Shown: piece after piece, positions 10,116-20,566 of the stretch
How positions within the stretch are numbered: position 1 is the first letter of the stretch
Layout: each line of letters opens with the position of its first letter
Assembly: GCA_035578175.1 (NCBI GenBank)
Contig: JAQMRL010000015.1
Location: forward strand, 20,596,447 to 20,660,446
DNA length: 64,000 bases
Direction of reading: 5' to 3'
Origin: Catonia carolina
Lineage: Eukaryota > Arthropoda > Insecta > Hemiptera > Achilidae
Notes under the pieces: generated by a model
Database searches by the model: none
What the model was told of the DNA's origin: nothing
Seen by the model: only the letters and a program-made list of their open reading frames with translations
Translations under genes and position numbers: made by a program

Positions 10116-10897
10116 GCTTGAAATGAAAGTTGTAGGATTTTTTATTTCCTGTATTATACTTGATTAATCAGATATATTATTCAGATAAATATATTTATAT
10201 TTGATGATATACTACACTTTTCTCGTGAAATGCATATTCACACGTTCATGAACCGTTTAGGACACATGCATAAGACACACTCATGAATGGTTTAAAAATC
10301 CCATTTTTACCGATTTTGGTGAGAAAAATACGAGAAATCCCTAACTGACGCTAAACTAAGATTTGTAGAAAAAGGTTTGGAATAAAATTTGTAGATTTTA
10401 TAATTTCCTGCGTATTAAGGCTGCGATCTTTAAAAAAACTTGTTTTGATCACAAGAGCAGTCTCCCTATAATTTTAGTAGACATGACACTTCTCTACTCT
10501 TGTAAAACATAAAAAAATGTAGTAAATGAGGCAATTTAAAAAAAAATGGTAGAAGCCAGTTTTAAGCAAATCTCAAAAAAGTGAAACATTGCACGAGGAA
10601 ACTACTTCTTCCGGTAGACCGAGTTTACTGAAAATGTTTGTGTCAAGTCCCCTTAGTGGTATCAAACTTTACTTCCAAGTTTCAACTTGGTACGCTATTC
10701 CGTTCTTGAGGTATTTTGTTTATACACACACACACACACACTCTCTCTCTCTCTCACACACACACACACATTCGCGCGCGCTCCTACACACATACACACT
10801 CATGAATCGTTTAATATGTATATTCGATGAAAAATCGACTTGAAAATAATATTTTTCTTTCCTATATATTCATATAGGGCAAGAGAAAGTAAAAATG
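10116..10897 (-). mobile_element. A4: diverged copy of repeat A
   Basis: Minus-strand A with the landmarks CTAACTGACGCTAAACTAAG, ACTACTTCTTCCGGTAGACC, a CA/CT-rich microsatellite (10722-10798) at the family position, and the 5' end CTTTCCTATATATTC then GGGCAAGAGAAAGTAAAA. The 3' terminal repeat is missing. It is tandem to A3. Confidence 0.8.
10722..10798. repeat. Compound (CA)n/(CT)n microsatellite in A4
   Basis: Successive CA, CT, CA, CG and imperfect CA runs at the fixed position where every A copy carries its GT/CA tract. Confidence 0.9.
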
Positions 10898-11155
10898 TGT
10901 GAGCAAAGTTAAAAAATTTTTTTATTATTTTTTTTTCATTCCTAATGTGTGTGTACTTTGTAATCAGTTCAATTTAAGAACAATGAGCAACCCCATGACA
11001 CAATCAGATGAGGATGATCTGTATGACGTAAAACTGTGATCTTGTACAGGTTCAGGCCAACCATTCCTAAGAGAGTATGGTTAATTAAATCCCAATCACC
11101 GAAGTACACCGGTAACCATTGTCTAGTATTCAAATCAGTATAAAAGAAACTACCT

Positions 11156-11792
11156 GTCACCGGATGGCGACATTAAGTGGCAAACCTTATTTGTTTGGTG
11201 GCCTAGAAAAGGGCCGTTTAAGCGTCGGTCGTCTTGATGAGGAGCGTCGGTCGTAGTCGTCGTGGTGGTTGAGGAGCTGGGCGACACAGCGTGTCGTCGT
11301 CCAGCGGAGACGTCATCTTCTTCCCTCGCAGTAGTGCGTCGATGGCTGCTTCTTTGGGTCCGGTGGGCGTAAGGCTCGGTCGAGGGACCGCTGTGGGCAT
11401 CGCTCGCGTCAGTGGGCGATGACAGTCCGGTCGACGGCTTACGGTGTTGGGTCGGCGAGCGGAAGCATCATCTTCTCTCTTGCGAGGTCGTCGATTAGTC
11501 TTCACTGGAGTCCGACAGCCGTGTGCCGTCGTCATTGTCGACGTCTTGTCGTTGTCTGGATCGGTAGTGAATTCCTCGGTGTCTTGATCAGAATTGAATC
11601 CTCGGCTCAGTGCAGCGCTCTTTATATAGCTGCCGAGAGCGCTGTGGTAGAGAGCGGCTACTGGCTTGGCCTTGATGACAAAGGCCTCTGTCGGTGGGGA
11701 GCCGAAAGGTTTGTCGCTGTGCCGTCAAAGGCCGGGAGAACTATTGAGCCGGCAAAACAGTAAATGATTAATTAGAAGGGGTGGCAGTGGCA
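11156..11792 (-). mobile_element. K1: GC-rich LTR-like element with TATA box and histone-like hairpin
   Basis: Inserted in SINE C with a duplicated TACCT. If the duplication is read as TACC, the element (11155-11792) has TG...CA ends, as a solo LTR would. It is far more GC-rich than its surroundings. Transcription direction (minus) is inferred from a TATATAAAG box at about 11620-11628 and a downstream hairpin at 11200-11215, which in this copy is mutated to GGCCCTTTTCTAGGCC. Between them lies a 105-codon open frame. K2 and K3 are the other copies. It could alternatively be a mobilised gene fragment; a solo LTR is my preferred reading. Confidence 0.7.
11218..11535 (-). CDS. Open frame in K1, arginine/proline-rich, function unknown
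   Basis: A 105-codon frame starting MTTAHGCRTPVKTNRRPRKR and ending IKTTDA, with its stop codon overlapping the AAACGG that precedes the hairpin. It is rich in Arg, Pro and Thr. I recognise no domain, and it does not match H1, H2A, H2B, H3 or H4. The equivalent frame is open in K3 but lacks an ATG at this position, and is broken by TGA in K2. Most differences between K1 and K3 change the amino acid, so selection on a protein is doubtful. Confidence 0.25.
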   Translation of the reverse strand: MTTAHGCRTPVKTNRRPRKREDDASARRPNTVSRRPDCHRPLTRAMPTAVPRPSLTPTGPKEAAIDALLRGKKMTSPLDDDTLCRPAPQPPRRLRPTLLIKTTDA

Positions 11793-11862
11793 TACCTTTA
11801 CCAGGATTTGAACCTGGAACCTTCTTTATCACTAGACCAACTTAGTGGGTTGAAGTTAATAT

Positions 11863-12535
11863 TCAATCCAATTTTTCTCTAAATAAGCATAAACATTTCA
11901 TAAAAAATGCACTAGAGTAGTTATTAGTAGTTAATATTAATAATAAAATACATTTTTATTGAACGACCTATTTCTAAACGAATATAACCAAAAACATGTT
12001 CCCGCATAAATTTTTATTTAGAAATCCAATTCCTAGAATGTACAATTCAATACTAATCAATAATATTTACAAAATTAATTCATTTACTCTCGTTTATTTC
12101 AAACAAAAATAACCGTTTAAAACTGTTTCAATGTTAAATATTCATTTAGAAAACAAACAGTGGTTGTGCGGTAAATACAGAAAACCGATAGTCGTTCCTA
12201 AATAAAAACTCACTGCAATTTGAAAATTGTATAATTATTAGACAGCGTTTTAAAAATTTAATTTCTATTTTGTTTTTTGTATGGTTATATAAAATGCATT
12301 ACATTTTCTCTTCAATTTGTTTTGTTTTTATTATTTTAGTTTCATTTTATTTCAATTAAGGTCACTTTATTACACATAAAGTAAATTTAGACAGTTTTGG
12401 AAGCTCTCTTAACAGCCCACTGTTAGTTTTCTTTCAATGTAGGCCTTTATACTTTCTTTTGTACATCTAGTGTTTTGCTTTTGTCTTTCTAAAGTCAATA
12501 ATCAGCAGTATAAATTTGTTTCAGCCCATTTTAAT
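11863..12535. other. Unassigned AT-rich DNA
   Basis: No open frame, repeat or RNA gene recognised. Confidence 0.4.
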
Positions 12536-12537
12536 TT

Positions 12538-12800
12538 TTTTCAATACCTATTGTGTGTTCGTTTCAATCTGTTCAATTTAAGAACAATGAACAACCATAA
12601 GACCAAAATATATGAGGATGATATTTTTAACGTGTAAATGGGTGTAATCTTATGCAAATTCAGGCCGATCATTATAAAGAGCGTATGATTATTGAACCCT
12701 AACCATCAAAGTACACCAGTAACCACTATCTTGTATTCTAATCTGTATAAAAGTACTACATTTACTAAGATTTGAACCACGGAACCTTCGTTTCGTAAAA
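12538..12800 (-). mobile_element. C4: diverged SINE C lacking the 5' head end
   Basis: Minus-strand C body with CCTATTGTGTGTTCGTTTC, ACAATGAACAACCATAAGAC, AACCATCAAAGTACACCAG and box B complement GATTTGAACCA. Sequence stops matching after CTTCGTTTCG, so box A and the inverted repeat are lost. No target duplication seen. Confidence 0.8.
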
Positions 12801-13308
12801 AACCACGTTGTTTATTTAGGGTAGCAGTTCCATTAAAATTGTACCCTATCGATTTTCCCAAATGGTACCACTCATTTTTAACGTACATTTTTGGGTAATA
12901 CACGATTTTGGTTTCCAGATGGTCAATATAGATCAAAAATATGGCGAGTGGTCAGAAAATGACATACAACGATCTATTTCCGCACTAGAAATTGTAATGT
13001 GGGCAATAATCCTGTGTTCCGAACCCGTGGTGTTCAAAACCAATTTTTTAAAGATATAAATGGAAAGGACAAAAGGCCGAACAATAAAAAAAATTATGAT
13101 ATAAAAAACACAAACAGACACAAAACAATACTTTTTCAAACTTATATGCACAGAACATTTTCTGTATAACAGTTAAAACAGAATTCTGTCCCACATTTTA
13201 ACAACAATCTATAATTTGTAAAAGTAGTGTCCATTTGATCATTAATGTAGAAGAGGCAATACAGAAATGTTAAAATCGAAATTATCAAAATAAAGTTTTT
13301 TGACTCAC
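12801..13308. other. Unassigned AT-rich DNA
   Basis: Holds several 60-75 codon open stretches on both strands with no recognisable domain. They are the chance frames expected in AT-rich DNA. Confidence 0.4.
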
Positions 13309-13870
13309 CTTTTTTTTTTTTTTTGAGGTCTAACAATGGACCCTTTAACCAATGTTGGAAGATCTTTTAGATCAATTTTTGGAAACTTTGGGTTTTAGTA
13401 ATCTTCTTTTTACCCAGTAATCTTTAAGACGTTGAGATCTTTGTTGTCGAATTTTGTCTGAAACTACTCTTACAACAGGATTATTTGGTTTCGTATATTT
13501 TGTTGAATCGGATATTTAATTCACAAGACTTTTAATTTGTCGGTTTTTACCAATAGATCTTGTCCCGTTATGTTCAGTTCTTTCATGTCTTTTCTCGTTT
13601 TCTCTAACCACCTGGCCTGTTGTTTTTATCTGTTTATATCCGTTTGGTTTGTTTAGCAATTGCTTTATTAGTCTGGTGTCCGGCATCCTGAGGAGATTTG
13701 CGTGGTAAGAAATTCGGTTTTTGCACATTATGTTAGTGATCGGTTCTATTTCTTTGTGGATTTCTTAGTTTCGTAAAAGCACGTACATTCCGTATTTTCA
13801 TCTTTCTTGTTTATAATTGTTCGTAGAATTCTTTGTTTTATCTGTTATATATTTTTCTATCACCTATTTT
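13309..13870 (-). pseudogene. LINE 3' fragment (reverse-transcriptase ORF C-terminus) with poly(A)
   Basis: On the minus strand, frame-broken peptides run in LINE order: IHKEIEPIT, then ISYHANLLRMPDTRLIKQ (the C-terminal R-x-x-x-x-H-L-x-R-M-x-D-x-R motif of many insect non-LTR reverse transcriptases), then SDKIRQQRSQRLKDYWVKRR. A poly(A) tail follows, seen as T-run 13309-13324 on the plus strand. At least two frameshifts. It is a 5'-truncated, dead insertion; the clade is not assigned. Confidence 0.75.
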
Positions 13871-13925
13871 TATATATAACCTATATTTTTTTAGTTCATT
13901 AGAGTACGTATTATTGTTTGGTTAT

Positions 13926-14527
13926 TTCTTTTCTCTTGCCTATATGAATATTTATAGGAAGGAAAGTATTGTTTTCATATCGATTTTTCGAAATCGAGTT
14001 TTCACCGGATATACACGTTTTCAGACCGCCTGAACGCCAAATACATGTTTTTAGCGAATGGTCTGTGAGTGTCTGTGTCTGTGTGTGAACACAGACAACA
14101 TTTTCTGCAGAGTATGTCTGTGTAAGTTATGAATATCTCAAGAACGGAACATTGTACGAAATTGAAACTTGAAAAGTACGTTTAATATCTTTAAAGGACA
14201 CGGAAATTTTCATCAAAATCGGTCAACTGGAAGTAGTAGTTTATTTGTATCATTTTTTACTTTTTTGCGATTTTCTCAAAAACAACTCCTACGATTTTTT
14301 TTAAAATCGCCTCATTCTAATACATTTTTTGTGCTTTAGAAGAAAAAGTAGTCACCAATTCTGAAGAATTCTTGGGAAGGCTGTGCTCTCATAGAAAATA
14401 TGTTTTTTAAGATTGCGGCCTTAATATGCATTTTAACACAAAAGTGTATACAATTAAAGCAATTTATATTGTTCATTATTTGCATTGGCACAGAGAAAGT
14501 CGTGTGAGTGTTCACATCAACTTTTTA
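13926..14527 (+). mobile_element. A5: repeat A with internal deletion
   Basis: Starts with the 5' terminal repeat (CTTTTCTCTTGCC) and the TATATGAATATTTATAGGAAG hairpin, then the family 5' half with a very short GT tract (14066-14087) and ACTGGAAGTAGTAG. It jumps from the TTTAAGATTGCGGCCTTAAT block to the 3' end (GCATTGGCACAGAGAAAGTC, then GTGTGAGTGTTCACA hairpin). About 400 bp are missing between 14460 and 14475. Confidence 0.85.
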
Positions 14528-15268
14528 GATTTAGTATAATTTTGGATTGTAAATTTTTTTAAATAGTTTTAAAAGTTTAGTTGCATGTTCTTAAAGCCCT
14601 ATTTTGTTTACTTAATTATTTATTCGTCTTTTAGATTGTATTTTTTATTTTGTATTTTTTTAGAAATCGTAGATTTTTATTTAAATTGTCGTAGGTTTAA
14701 TACTTAGCTTAATTTTAAATCTCTATAGAACTGTCTACTAAATAAAATAAAAGAAGAAGACACGTACTCTAGGTCATGGTTTTAAGTCCTAATTTGGTAT
14801 GTCAATTTTCTCCATCTCTTACATTGTGAATTGTTTTAAAATGTATTATAGCTTTTAAAAAGAAAATTTATGGGTTATATTGTAAAAAATAAGGAAATAA
14901 ATAAAGTTTTATTATTATTTATGTACTAATGTTTTTATTGAAATTCATTAAAAATTTAAATGGAGCTTTTTAAAATAGTTACGCTATCATGATAATGGAA
15001 ATACATTATTTAATTACAGTTGAAATAAATCTAAATCTGTTTTAAATTTAATAGTGGTTTTCTAAATGTGTTCACCTGTAGTAAGTTATATTTTATTAAA
15101 TAGTATTTAGTATATAGTTTATGAATTAAACAATATTGGTTTACCTCAAATATATTTGCTATTTTAAGTTATTAATTGACTGTGTTCATCAATAACTCGT
15201 TCGTTTAATTTTCTATTGGTTTATTAATATAATGAATTACTTATTCGTGAATCTTCTGCAAAAATTAT
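14528..15268. other. Unassigned AT-rich DNA
   Basis: AT-rich sequence with no recognised feature, apart from possible polyadenylation-like AATAAA runs that have no gene attached. Confidence 0.4.
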
Positions 15269-15271
15269 ACT

Positions 15272-15672
15272 ATCTCTGTTGTTGTTTAGGTCATCAGCCA
15301 AAAGGCTGGTTTGAACCTGTAGAGGTTTTACTAAGTAAAACGAGGAGTGAGGTGGTTTACGATTGCCTTCCTCAATGAATGGAAAAGTACACTTATCAGC
15401 ATGCCGGGCCCGCTGAAAAGCACATATTTTCCGCTCTGTAAATGACACCTTCATTTCATTCATCACAGGGTCTGGCTGTATAATGAAATTCATTACTTTC
15501 AGTGGAGGTAACTCTGATTAGTGTCTTTTACACCTCTACCTCTTCTGTTCTTAAATGATTCAGTCATTTAATTGGCTGAACATGTGAAAAGAAACAGAAC
15601 TATTTATTTTAGCCCAGCAACGAACAGATTGAGTGTAAATAATTTGACACTCCACCTGTCTGTTATGGGCAG
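15272..15672 (-). mobile_element. B5: SINE-like repeat, full length
   Basis: Begins CTGTTGTTGTTTAGGTCATC and ends CACCTGTCTGTTATGGGCAG, matching both family ends. It directly abuts the A6 element. Confidence 0.9.
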
Positions 15673-15676
15673 ATAC

Positions 15677-15872
15677 TATCTCTAGGAAGGAAATTATTGT
15701 TTTCATGTAGATTTTTTTTTTTTGAAATTGAGTGTTTTACGATTGGTTTCTGTGGGATGTGTGGGAGTACTATCTCTAGGAAGGAAATTATTGTTTTCAT
15801 GTAGATTTTTTGGAATTGAGTGTTTTACGATTGGTTTCTGTGGGATGTGTGGGAGTGTGTGTGTGTGTGTGC

Positions 15873-15910
<38 letters not shown>

Positions 15911-16822
15911 ACAGAATATCTCAAGAACGAAACGTCGTACGAACTTGAAACTTAAAACATAAGTTTAATACCACTACCGGACCCGACACGAACATTTTCA
16001 TCAAAATCGGTCAATCGGAAATAGTAGTTTATTCGTATAATTTTTCACTTTTTTGCGATTTTCTCAAAAACTGGTTCTACGATTTTTTTTTAAATCGCCT
16101 GGTTTACTAAAATTTTATGCTCTACAAGATAGGGTAGGTGCCATGTTTGCTGAAATTCTTGGTGAGGCTGTTTTCACATAAAAATTTGTTTTTTTTTTTT
16201 TAAGATTGCGGCTTTTTTTTCTTGTACGACCACAGGGGACCACTGTAAGTTCAATTATTGTTCCTTTTCACCCTTAACCTCGCGTGGTAGTTCTTCATTC
16301 GGTCAGATCTACTCTTCCTCTTCGCTTCGAATATCACCATTTTTATTATGCATTTAACCGCAAAAATGTATATAATTAAAGTTGTAGAGAATTAAAAATT
16401 CTACAACTTTTATTTCAAACATTTTTTTGTATAACGCTTAGTTTAGCGGTAATTAGAAATTTTCTATATTTTTCTCACGAAAACGTGTAAAAAATCTATT
16501 TTTTTAAGATTTCGGTCTTAGTATGCATTTTACGACAAAAGTTTATGTAACAAAATTTAATAGGAAATTAAAAGATCTACAACTTTTATTCAAAACATTT
16601 TCTCTACAAAGCCTAGTTTAGCGTGAAATAGCGATTTTCCGTATTTTTAAGCCGAACTGAGGTTGATTTTCATTTTGCGTCTTTCATATATGATTAAAAT
16701 TAGGTTATGTTTATTGAGGTTAGTTTTTTGTTTATTTCTAATGTTAGGTTTATTGTTAATTATTTGCATTAGCAAGAGAAAGTTGTGTGAGTGTTTCACA
16801 CCAGACTTTTAGTTATATACTG
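15677..16822 (+). mobile_element. A6: repeat A with duplicated 5' block and internal insert
   Basis: The first about 90 bp (CTATCTCTAGGAAGGAAATT ... TGTGGGAGT) are repeated at 15771. The (GT)n tract follows at 15852-15908, then the standard A body and 3' end (GCAAGAGAAAGTTGTGTGAG, CACACCAGACTTTT). A block of about 130 bp (about 16215-16345, with no match elsewhere here) is inserted beside the AAGATTGCGGCTTTT motif. The 5' terminal repeat is altered to ACTATCTCTAGG. Confidence 0.88.
15852..15908. repeat. (GT)n microsatellite in A6
   Basis: A run of GT with one GCGC interruption, at the conserved A-family position just before the ACAGAATATCTCAAGAACG block. Confidence 0.95.
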
Positions 16823-17230
16823 TACGGAACGATATGTGTAGAATAAATTAATTGAAAATTAACAATTATTTATTAGAGTAATTAAACACATAGGAAGTGT
16901 CTTTACTTTTGTAATATAACTTATAATACATATTATATTATATAAATAGATGCAAGTAAGAAACACCTGATCGCCTGGTTCGTTATATATTCCCTGAGAG
17001 GCCCTTAAGGGGATTCTATCGCTAAAACGTACCTACCGTTAATGTACTATTCTTCTCCAGTTGCACTCCTTCAAATTTCATACACCTTCTTCTAACACCG
17101 TACCGTCATATGAAATTTAGTGAAAATAACACGCTTGATTAAGTGATACTGCTTTAGAACAAAACACGTGCACGCTTATTTATTTACCTACACATACATA
17201 CGTTTACATACACACACATTTACAAATAAC
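16823..17230. other. Unassigned spacer
   Basis: AT-rich DNA with short CA-rich tract near 17190-17220. No coding feature. Confidence 0.4.
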
Positions 17231-18180
17231 GGGTGATTCAAAAAGAGCGCCGGTTTTTAAACGGCTGGTAAATTTTTGTTTATCGGTTGGCAACATTGTT
17301 AGACCTCATTTCTATTTCGGAGGACATTCCGATTGACGATTCAGTTGTAGTTTCTCTTGTTCGCAGTGTAGTACTCTCGCAGTCTGTGTCTAACCATGGA
17401 GAAGTTTACTATTGCACAACGAGTGTTAATCGTCAAAACATTTTATCAGAGTGGAGAGAGTTATGCGGCTACTGTCAGGCGACTTCGCGGTACTCTAGGA
17501 CGTAATGAAGCACCGAATGAATCAACAGTTCGCAGGCTCATGAAAAAGTTTTTTGAGACGGGTTCAACAGTCGACCTTAAAAGTTCTGGACGTCGTCGTT
17601 CTGGCCGAACTGAGCAGAACGTTGCGTTGGTTCGTGACAGTGTGGCTGTTAGCCCAGCAAAATCAATACGTCGCCGTTCTCAACAATTGGGTTTACGATG
17701 TTCTTCTGTACGGAGAATTCTTCGGTACGATCTCCAATATCACCCGTATAAAATTCAGTTTCTGCACGAGAAACAATGTTGTTGCTCCGTGAACGGTTCC
17801 AGGATCGCATCATTTCTCGTAATTCCGACCATCAATGGCCACCAAGGTCGTGTTACTTGACGCCTTGTGACTTTCATCTTTTGGGTCATCTGAAGTCATT
17901 GGTGTATGCCAATAAACCCCGAAACATCAATGACTTGAAGGAGGAAATTCGACGGGTTATCGGGCAAATGGAAGTCGAAACTTGTCGTGCAGTAATATCC
18001 AATTTCATGGACAGAGTTGATGCGTGCCAGCGCAGTAGAGAAGGACACATGCATGACATCATTTTTCATACATGAAATCGGAAGGTAAGATGAACTTGTT
18101 GATGTATTTATTTTCAGTTTTTCAATAAAATAAATCTCTTAATTTGATATATCAAAACCGGCGCTCTTTTTGAATCACCC
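17231..18180 (+). mobile_element. E1: mariner-like element, internally deleted
   Basis: A 950-bp element with perfect terminal inverted repeats GGGTGATTCAAAAAGAGCGC. The right end is followed by TA; the left flank reads AC instead of TA. It keeps the 5' leader, the N-terminal half of the transposase and the C-terminal third, but has lost the middle of the gene. E2 and E3 share the ends and differ in the deletion, so they form a family of independently shortened copies. Confidence 0.95.
17396..18075 (+). pseudogene. E1 transposase: N-terminus and C-terminus without the central catalytic part
   Basis: Starts at an ATG in good context (ACCATGG) with MEKFTIAQRVLIVKTFYQSG, the first helix-turn-helix. 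The linker NESTVRRLMKKFFETGSTVD and a second basic DNA-binding region follow. The original frame runs to about residue 122 (YHPYKIQ), then shifts to unrelated sequence until 17860. In another frame (17776-18075) the C-terminus resumes with WPPRS, LTPCDFHLLGHLKSLVY (its Asp is the third catalytic residue) and IIFHT at the end. The first and second catalytic Asp are deleted. Superfamily IS630-Tc1-mariner; inactive. Confidence 0.88.
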
Positions 18181-18432
18181 TATATTATCATCTGCTCTCC
18201 GTTTACCCGATTACCTTACTGCAATATCATATTATTAAATTTTGTTAACTGATATAGCAATCTATTCACAATAAAACTTTTAACAGATTTTGAAGAAGCC
18301 TTAAAATTAAATTACCTATACATAAAAGTTCCTTTCGATCAAAATTGAGTCTTCGTTTTTAAATTAACTTAATTATAAGTATACCCTCCCCTGAAGAAAG
18401 CATAGCATCTAATACCGTGTTTAAAGAAGCAT
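18181..18432. other. Short unassigned spacer
   Basis: AT-rich sequence between two mariner elements; no feature recognised. Confidence 0.4.
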
Positions 18433-18495
18433 TATGAGGTGTAGCTATTAAATAATGAGACTGACGTTGTAAAAAATTATATTTTAATTTTATAC

Positions 18496-18822
18496 AACCA
18501 ACCGGATTGGTCTAGAGGTAAAGTCGTCGCCAAAATCAGCTGTATAAAAGCTGATTTTCGGAGACGAAGGTACCTGGTTCAAATCCTAGTAAAGGTAGTT
18601 ACTTTTATACGGATTTGAATGCTAGACAGTGGTTACCGGTGTACTTTCATGGTTGGGGTTCAATTAACCATACTCTTCCAGGAATGGTCGATCTGAGTCT
18701 GTACAAGACTACACCTCATTTACACGTCATACACATCATCCTCATCTCATTGGGTCATGGGGTTGCTTATTGTTCTGAATTGAACAGATTGCAACGTACA
18801 CAAATTAGGGAATGCAAAAAGA
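18496..18822 (+). mobile_element. C5: tRNA-derived SINE inside the mariner arm
   Basis: Full-length C with box A TGGTCTAGAGG and box B GGTTCAAATCC, and the CAGCTGTATAAAAGCTG inverted repeat. Tail GGGAATGCAAAAAGAAA. Approximate target duplication ATTTTATAC/AATTTATAC. The sequence on either side rejoins into the mariner inverted arm. Confidence 0.9.
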
Positions 18823-19049
18823 AATTTATACATAATCACTTATTGTCACCTTCAATATACACTCCTTCTTTATCCCTGCAACGCTCCATGCGAATTTTCC
18901 ATGGTTGGAAATAGTGCTGGAAATCATCTTCTGTCAGCTTCTTCAGGACACGTGCTGCTTTCTCTTTTACAGCTTCCACAGACTCAAATCTTATGACTTT
19001 TAATGCAGATTTCACCTAAGGGAACAGGTAGAAGATAATAACATGTGAT

Positions 19050-19590
19050 GTAACGTGGATTTTTACTTATGATCCGCAAACGAAGCGCCAATCCATGCAC
19101 TGGAAGAGCCGAACTTCACCGAGAGCCAAAAAAAAACTCGAATGAGCAAATCAAAATTTAAATCAATGATGATTGGTTTTTTTATATCCATGGGATTGTG
19201 TACCTTCACTAAGTTCCAGAAGGTCAATTAATTAATATTACTACTTTGAGGTACTTTCTAAACTACGTCAAAGAGTAAGGAAAAACGTCCCGAAATGTGG
19301 ACGGACAAATCATGGGTTCTCCACCAAGACAACGCGCCAGCTCATTCCGTGTTATCTATCAAGACGTTCCTAGCCAAGTACAGCATCTCAGTGTTAGAAC
19401 ATCCACCTTATTTACCAGATCTTGCACGATATGACTTATACCTGTTCCCTAAGGTGAAATCTGCATTAAAAAGGACAAGATTTGAGTCTATGAAAGCTGT
19501 AAAAGAGAAAGCGGCATGTGTCCTGAAGGATCTGACAGAAGATGACTTCCAGCACTGTTTCCAACAATGGAAAATTCGGATGTAGCGTTG
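19050..19590 (+). pseudogene. Mariner transposase, catalytic domain remnant (DD34D)
   Basis: The frame-broken catalytic domain reads TWIFTYDPQTKRQSMHW (first Asp in TYDP), then SKSKFKSMMIGFF, then WVLHQDNAPAHSVLS (second Asp), then HPPYLPDLARYDLYLFPKVK (third Asp). There are 34 residues between the second and third Asp, the DD34D signature of mariner proper. The usual APxD is ARYD here. It ends DFQHCFQQWKIRM and a stop at 19583-19585. At least one frame change lies near 19230-19290. No N-terminal HTH. Inactive. Confidence 0.88.
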
Positions 19591-19751
19591 TAGGGATAGA
19601 GAAGGAGTGCATATTGAAGGTGCAAATAAGTGATTATGTATAAAAAAAAAAAAAAAATATTTTACAACGTCAGTCTCGTTATTTAATACCCACACCTCGT
19701 ATCATAAACATAATGTGATTTATAATATGCATGATTAAAGACTATTAAAAG

Positions 19752-20072
19752 TCTTGTGTAAATTACTCACAGAACTTTCTTTTACCACTGTAAATAATAA
19801 AAATTATAACCTATGTTTAATCATTACAAAACAAAATGTTTAACATTACAAAACAAAACAATTCCTAATTTTAATCATGAGTGAATGAATGATACAAAAT
19901 GAAAATCAATCTTTGTAGAACTTCAAAATTCAGAAAATCCACAAACATGGTCTAAAATTGGCTCTATAGATACGAGAAAAAACTTATGATTAACAAAAGT
20001 TATATATTTAATTTTTTACTTTGACAAGAGAAAGTCGTGTGAGTGTTCCACACCAAATTTTTTATGTTGAGA
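19752..20072. mobile_element. A18: short A derivative with 3' ends on both sides
   Basis: The left boundary carries the minus-strand 3' terminus of A (GTGTAAATTACTCACAG, AACTTTCTTTT). The right boundary carries the plus-strand 3' terminus (GACAAGAGAAAGTCGTGTGA, then CACACCAAATTTTTTATG). Between them is about 200 bp of A body (GAGTGAATGAATGATACAAA). The microsatellite and 5' end are missing. It looks like a deletion or palindromic derivative. Confidence 0.7.
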
Positions 20073-20235
20073 TTGAGGAATTTCAAATTGAGTAATCAGC
20101 TTTGTAACTTTTAGTGCGACATTTTAGAAAATCAAATTATAATTCTGGACAGCATATTCTGAATTTGTTTTTATAACTACTGTGTTGAACTGAACTTAAT
20201 TTTTTCTTTATGATTATGTATTTATCTTAAATGTT

Positions 20236-20558
20236 AACCTACCGGGTTGGTCTAGAGGTAAAGTCCTCGCCGCGAGTCAGCTGTTTAACAGCTGATTTTC
20301 GGAGACGAAGGTTCCTGGTTCAAATCCCAATAAAGGCAGATTCTTTATACAGATTTGAATACTAGACAGTGATTATCAGTGTACTTTGATGGTGGGGTTT
20401 AATTAACCATACTCTCCCAGGAATGGTCGGCCTGGGTCGGTACAAGACTTCACCACATTTACACGTCATACATATCATCCTCATCTCATTGGGTCATGGG
20501 GTTGCACATTGTACATTAAATTGTGAGCAGATGTACACATTAGGGATGAAAAAATTAA
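20236..20558 (+). mobile_element. C6: tRNA-derived SINE with 8-bp target duplication
   Basis: About 323 bp between copies of TAAATGTT (20228-20235 and 20559-20566). Box A TGGTCTAGAGG, box B GGTTCAAATCC and the inverted repeat CAGCTGTTTAACAGCTG are intact. Tail ATGAAAAAATTAA. Confidence 0.93.
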
Positions 20559-20566
20559 TAAATGTT

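Larger units (their letters stand above)
10925..11862 (-). mobile_element. C3: SINE C split by K1
   Basis: The C body lies at about 10925-11155 (T-run, CATTCCTAATGTGTGTG start) and the head at 11793-about 11862 (ACCAGGATTTGAACCTGG, box B complement). The two parts join into a normal C sequence if the 637-bp K1 insertion and one copy of its target duplication are removed. Confidence 0.9.
18435..19699 (+). mobile_element. Foldback DD34D mariner, with SINE C in the left arm
   Basis: Bounded by TA (18433-18434, 19700-19701) and inverted ends TGAGGTGTAGCTATTAAATA and CGAGGTGTGGGTATTAAATA (the latter on the minus strand). The left arm (18435-18495 plus 18823-19034) is an inverted copy of the 3' end and C-terminal coding region. 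The right part reads from the first catalytic Asp to the 3' end. The element therefore has two 3' ends and no 5' end or N-terminal DNA-binding domain. SINE C5 interrupts the left arm. Confidence 0.9.

Noticed and set aside
18615..18914. Recurring open frame beginning MNARQWLPVYF
   Set aside because: It is the SINE C body; the start lies just downstream of box B and the frame ends in flanking DNA at different points in each copy.
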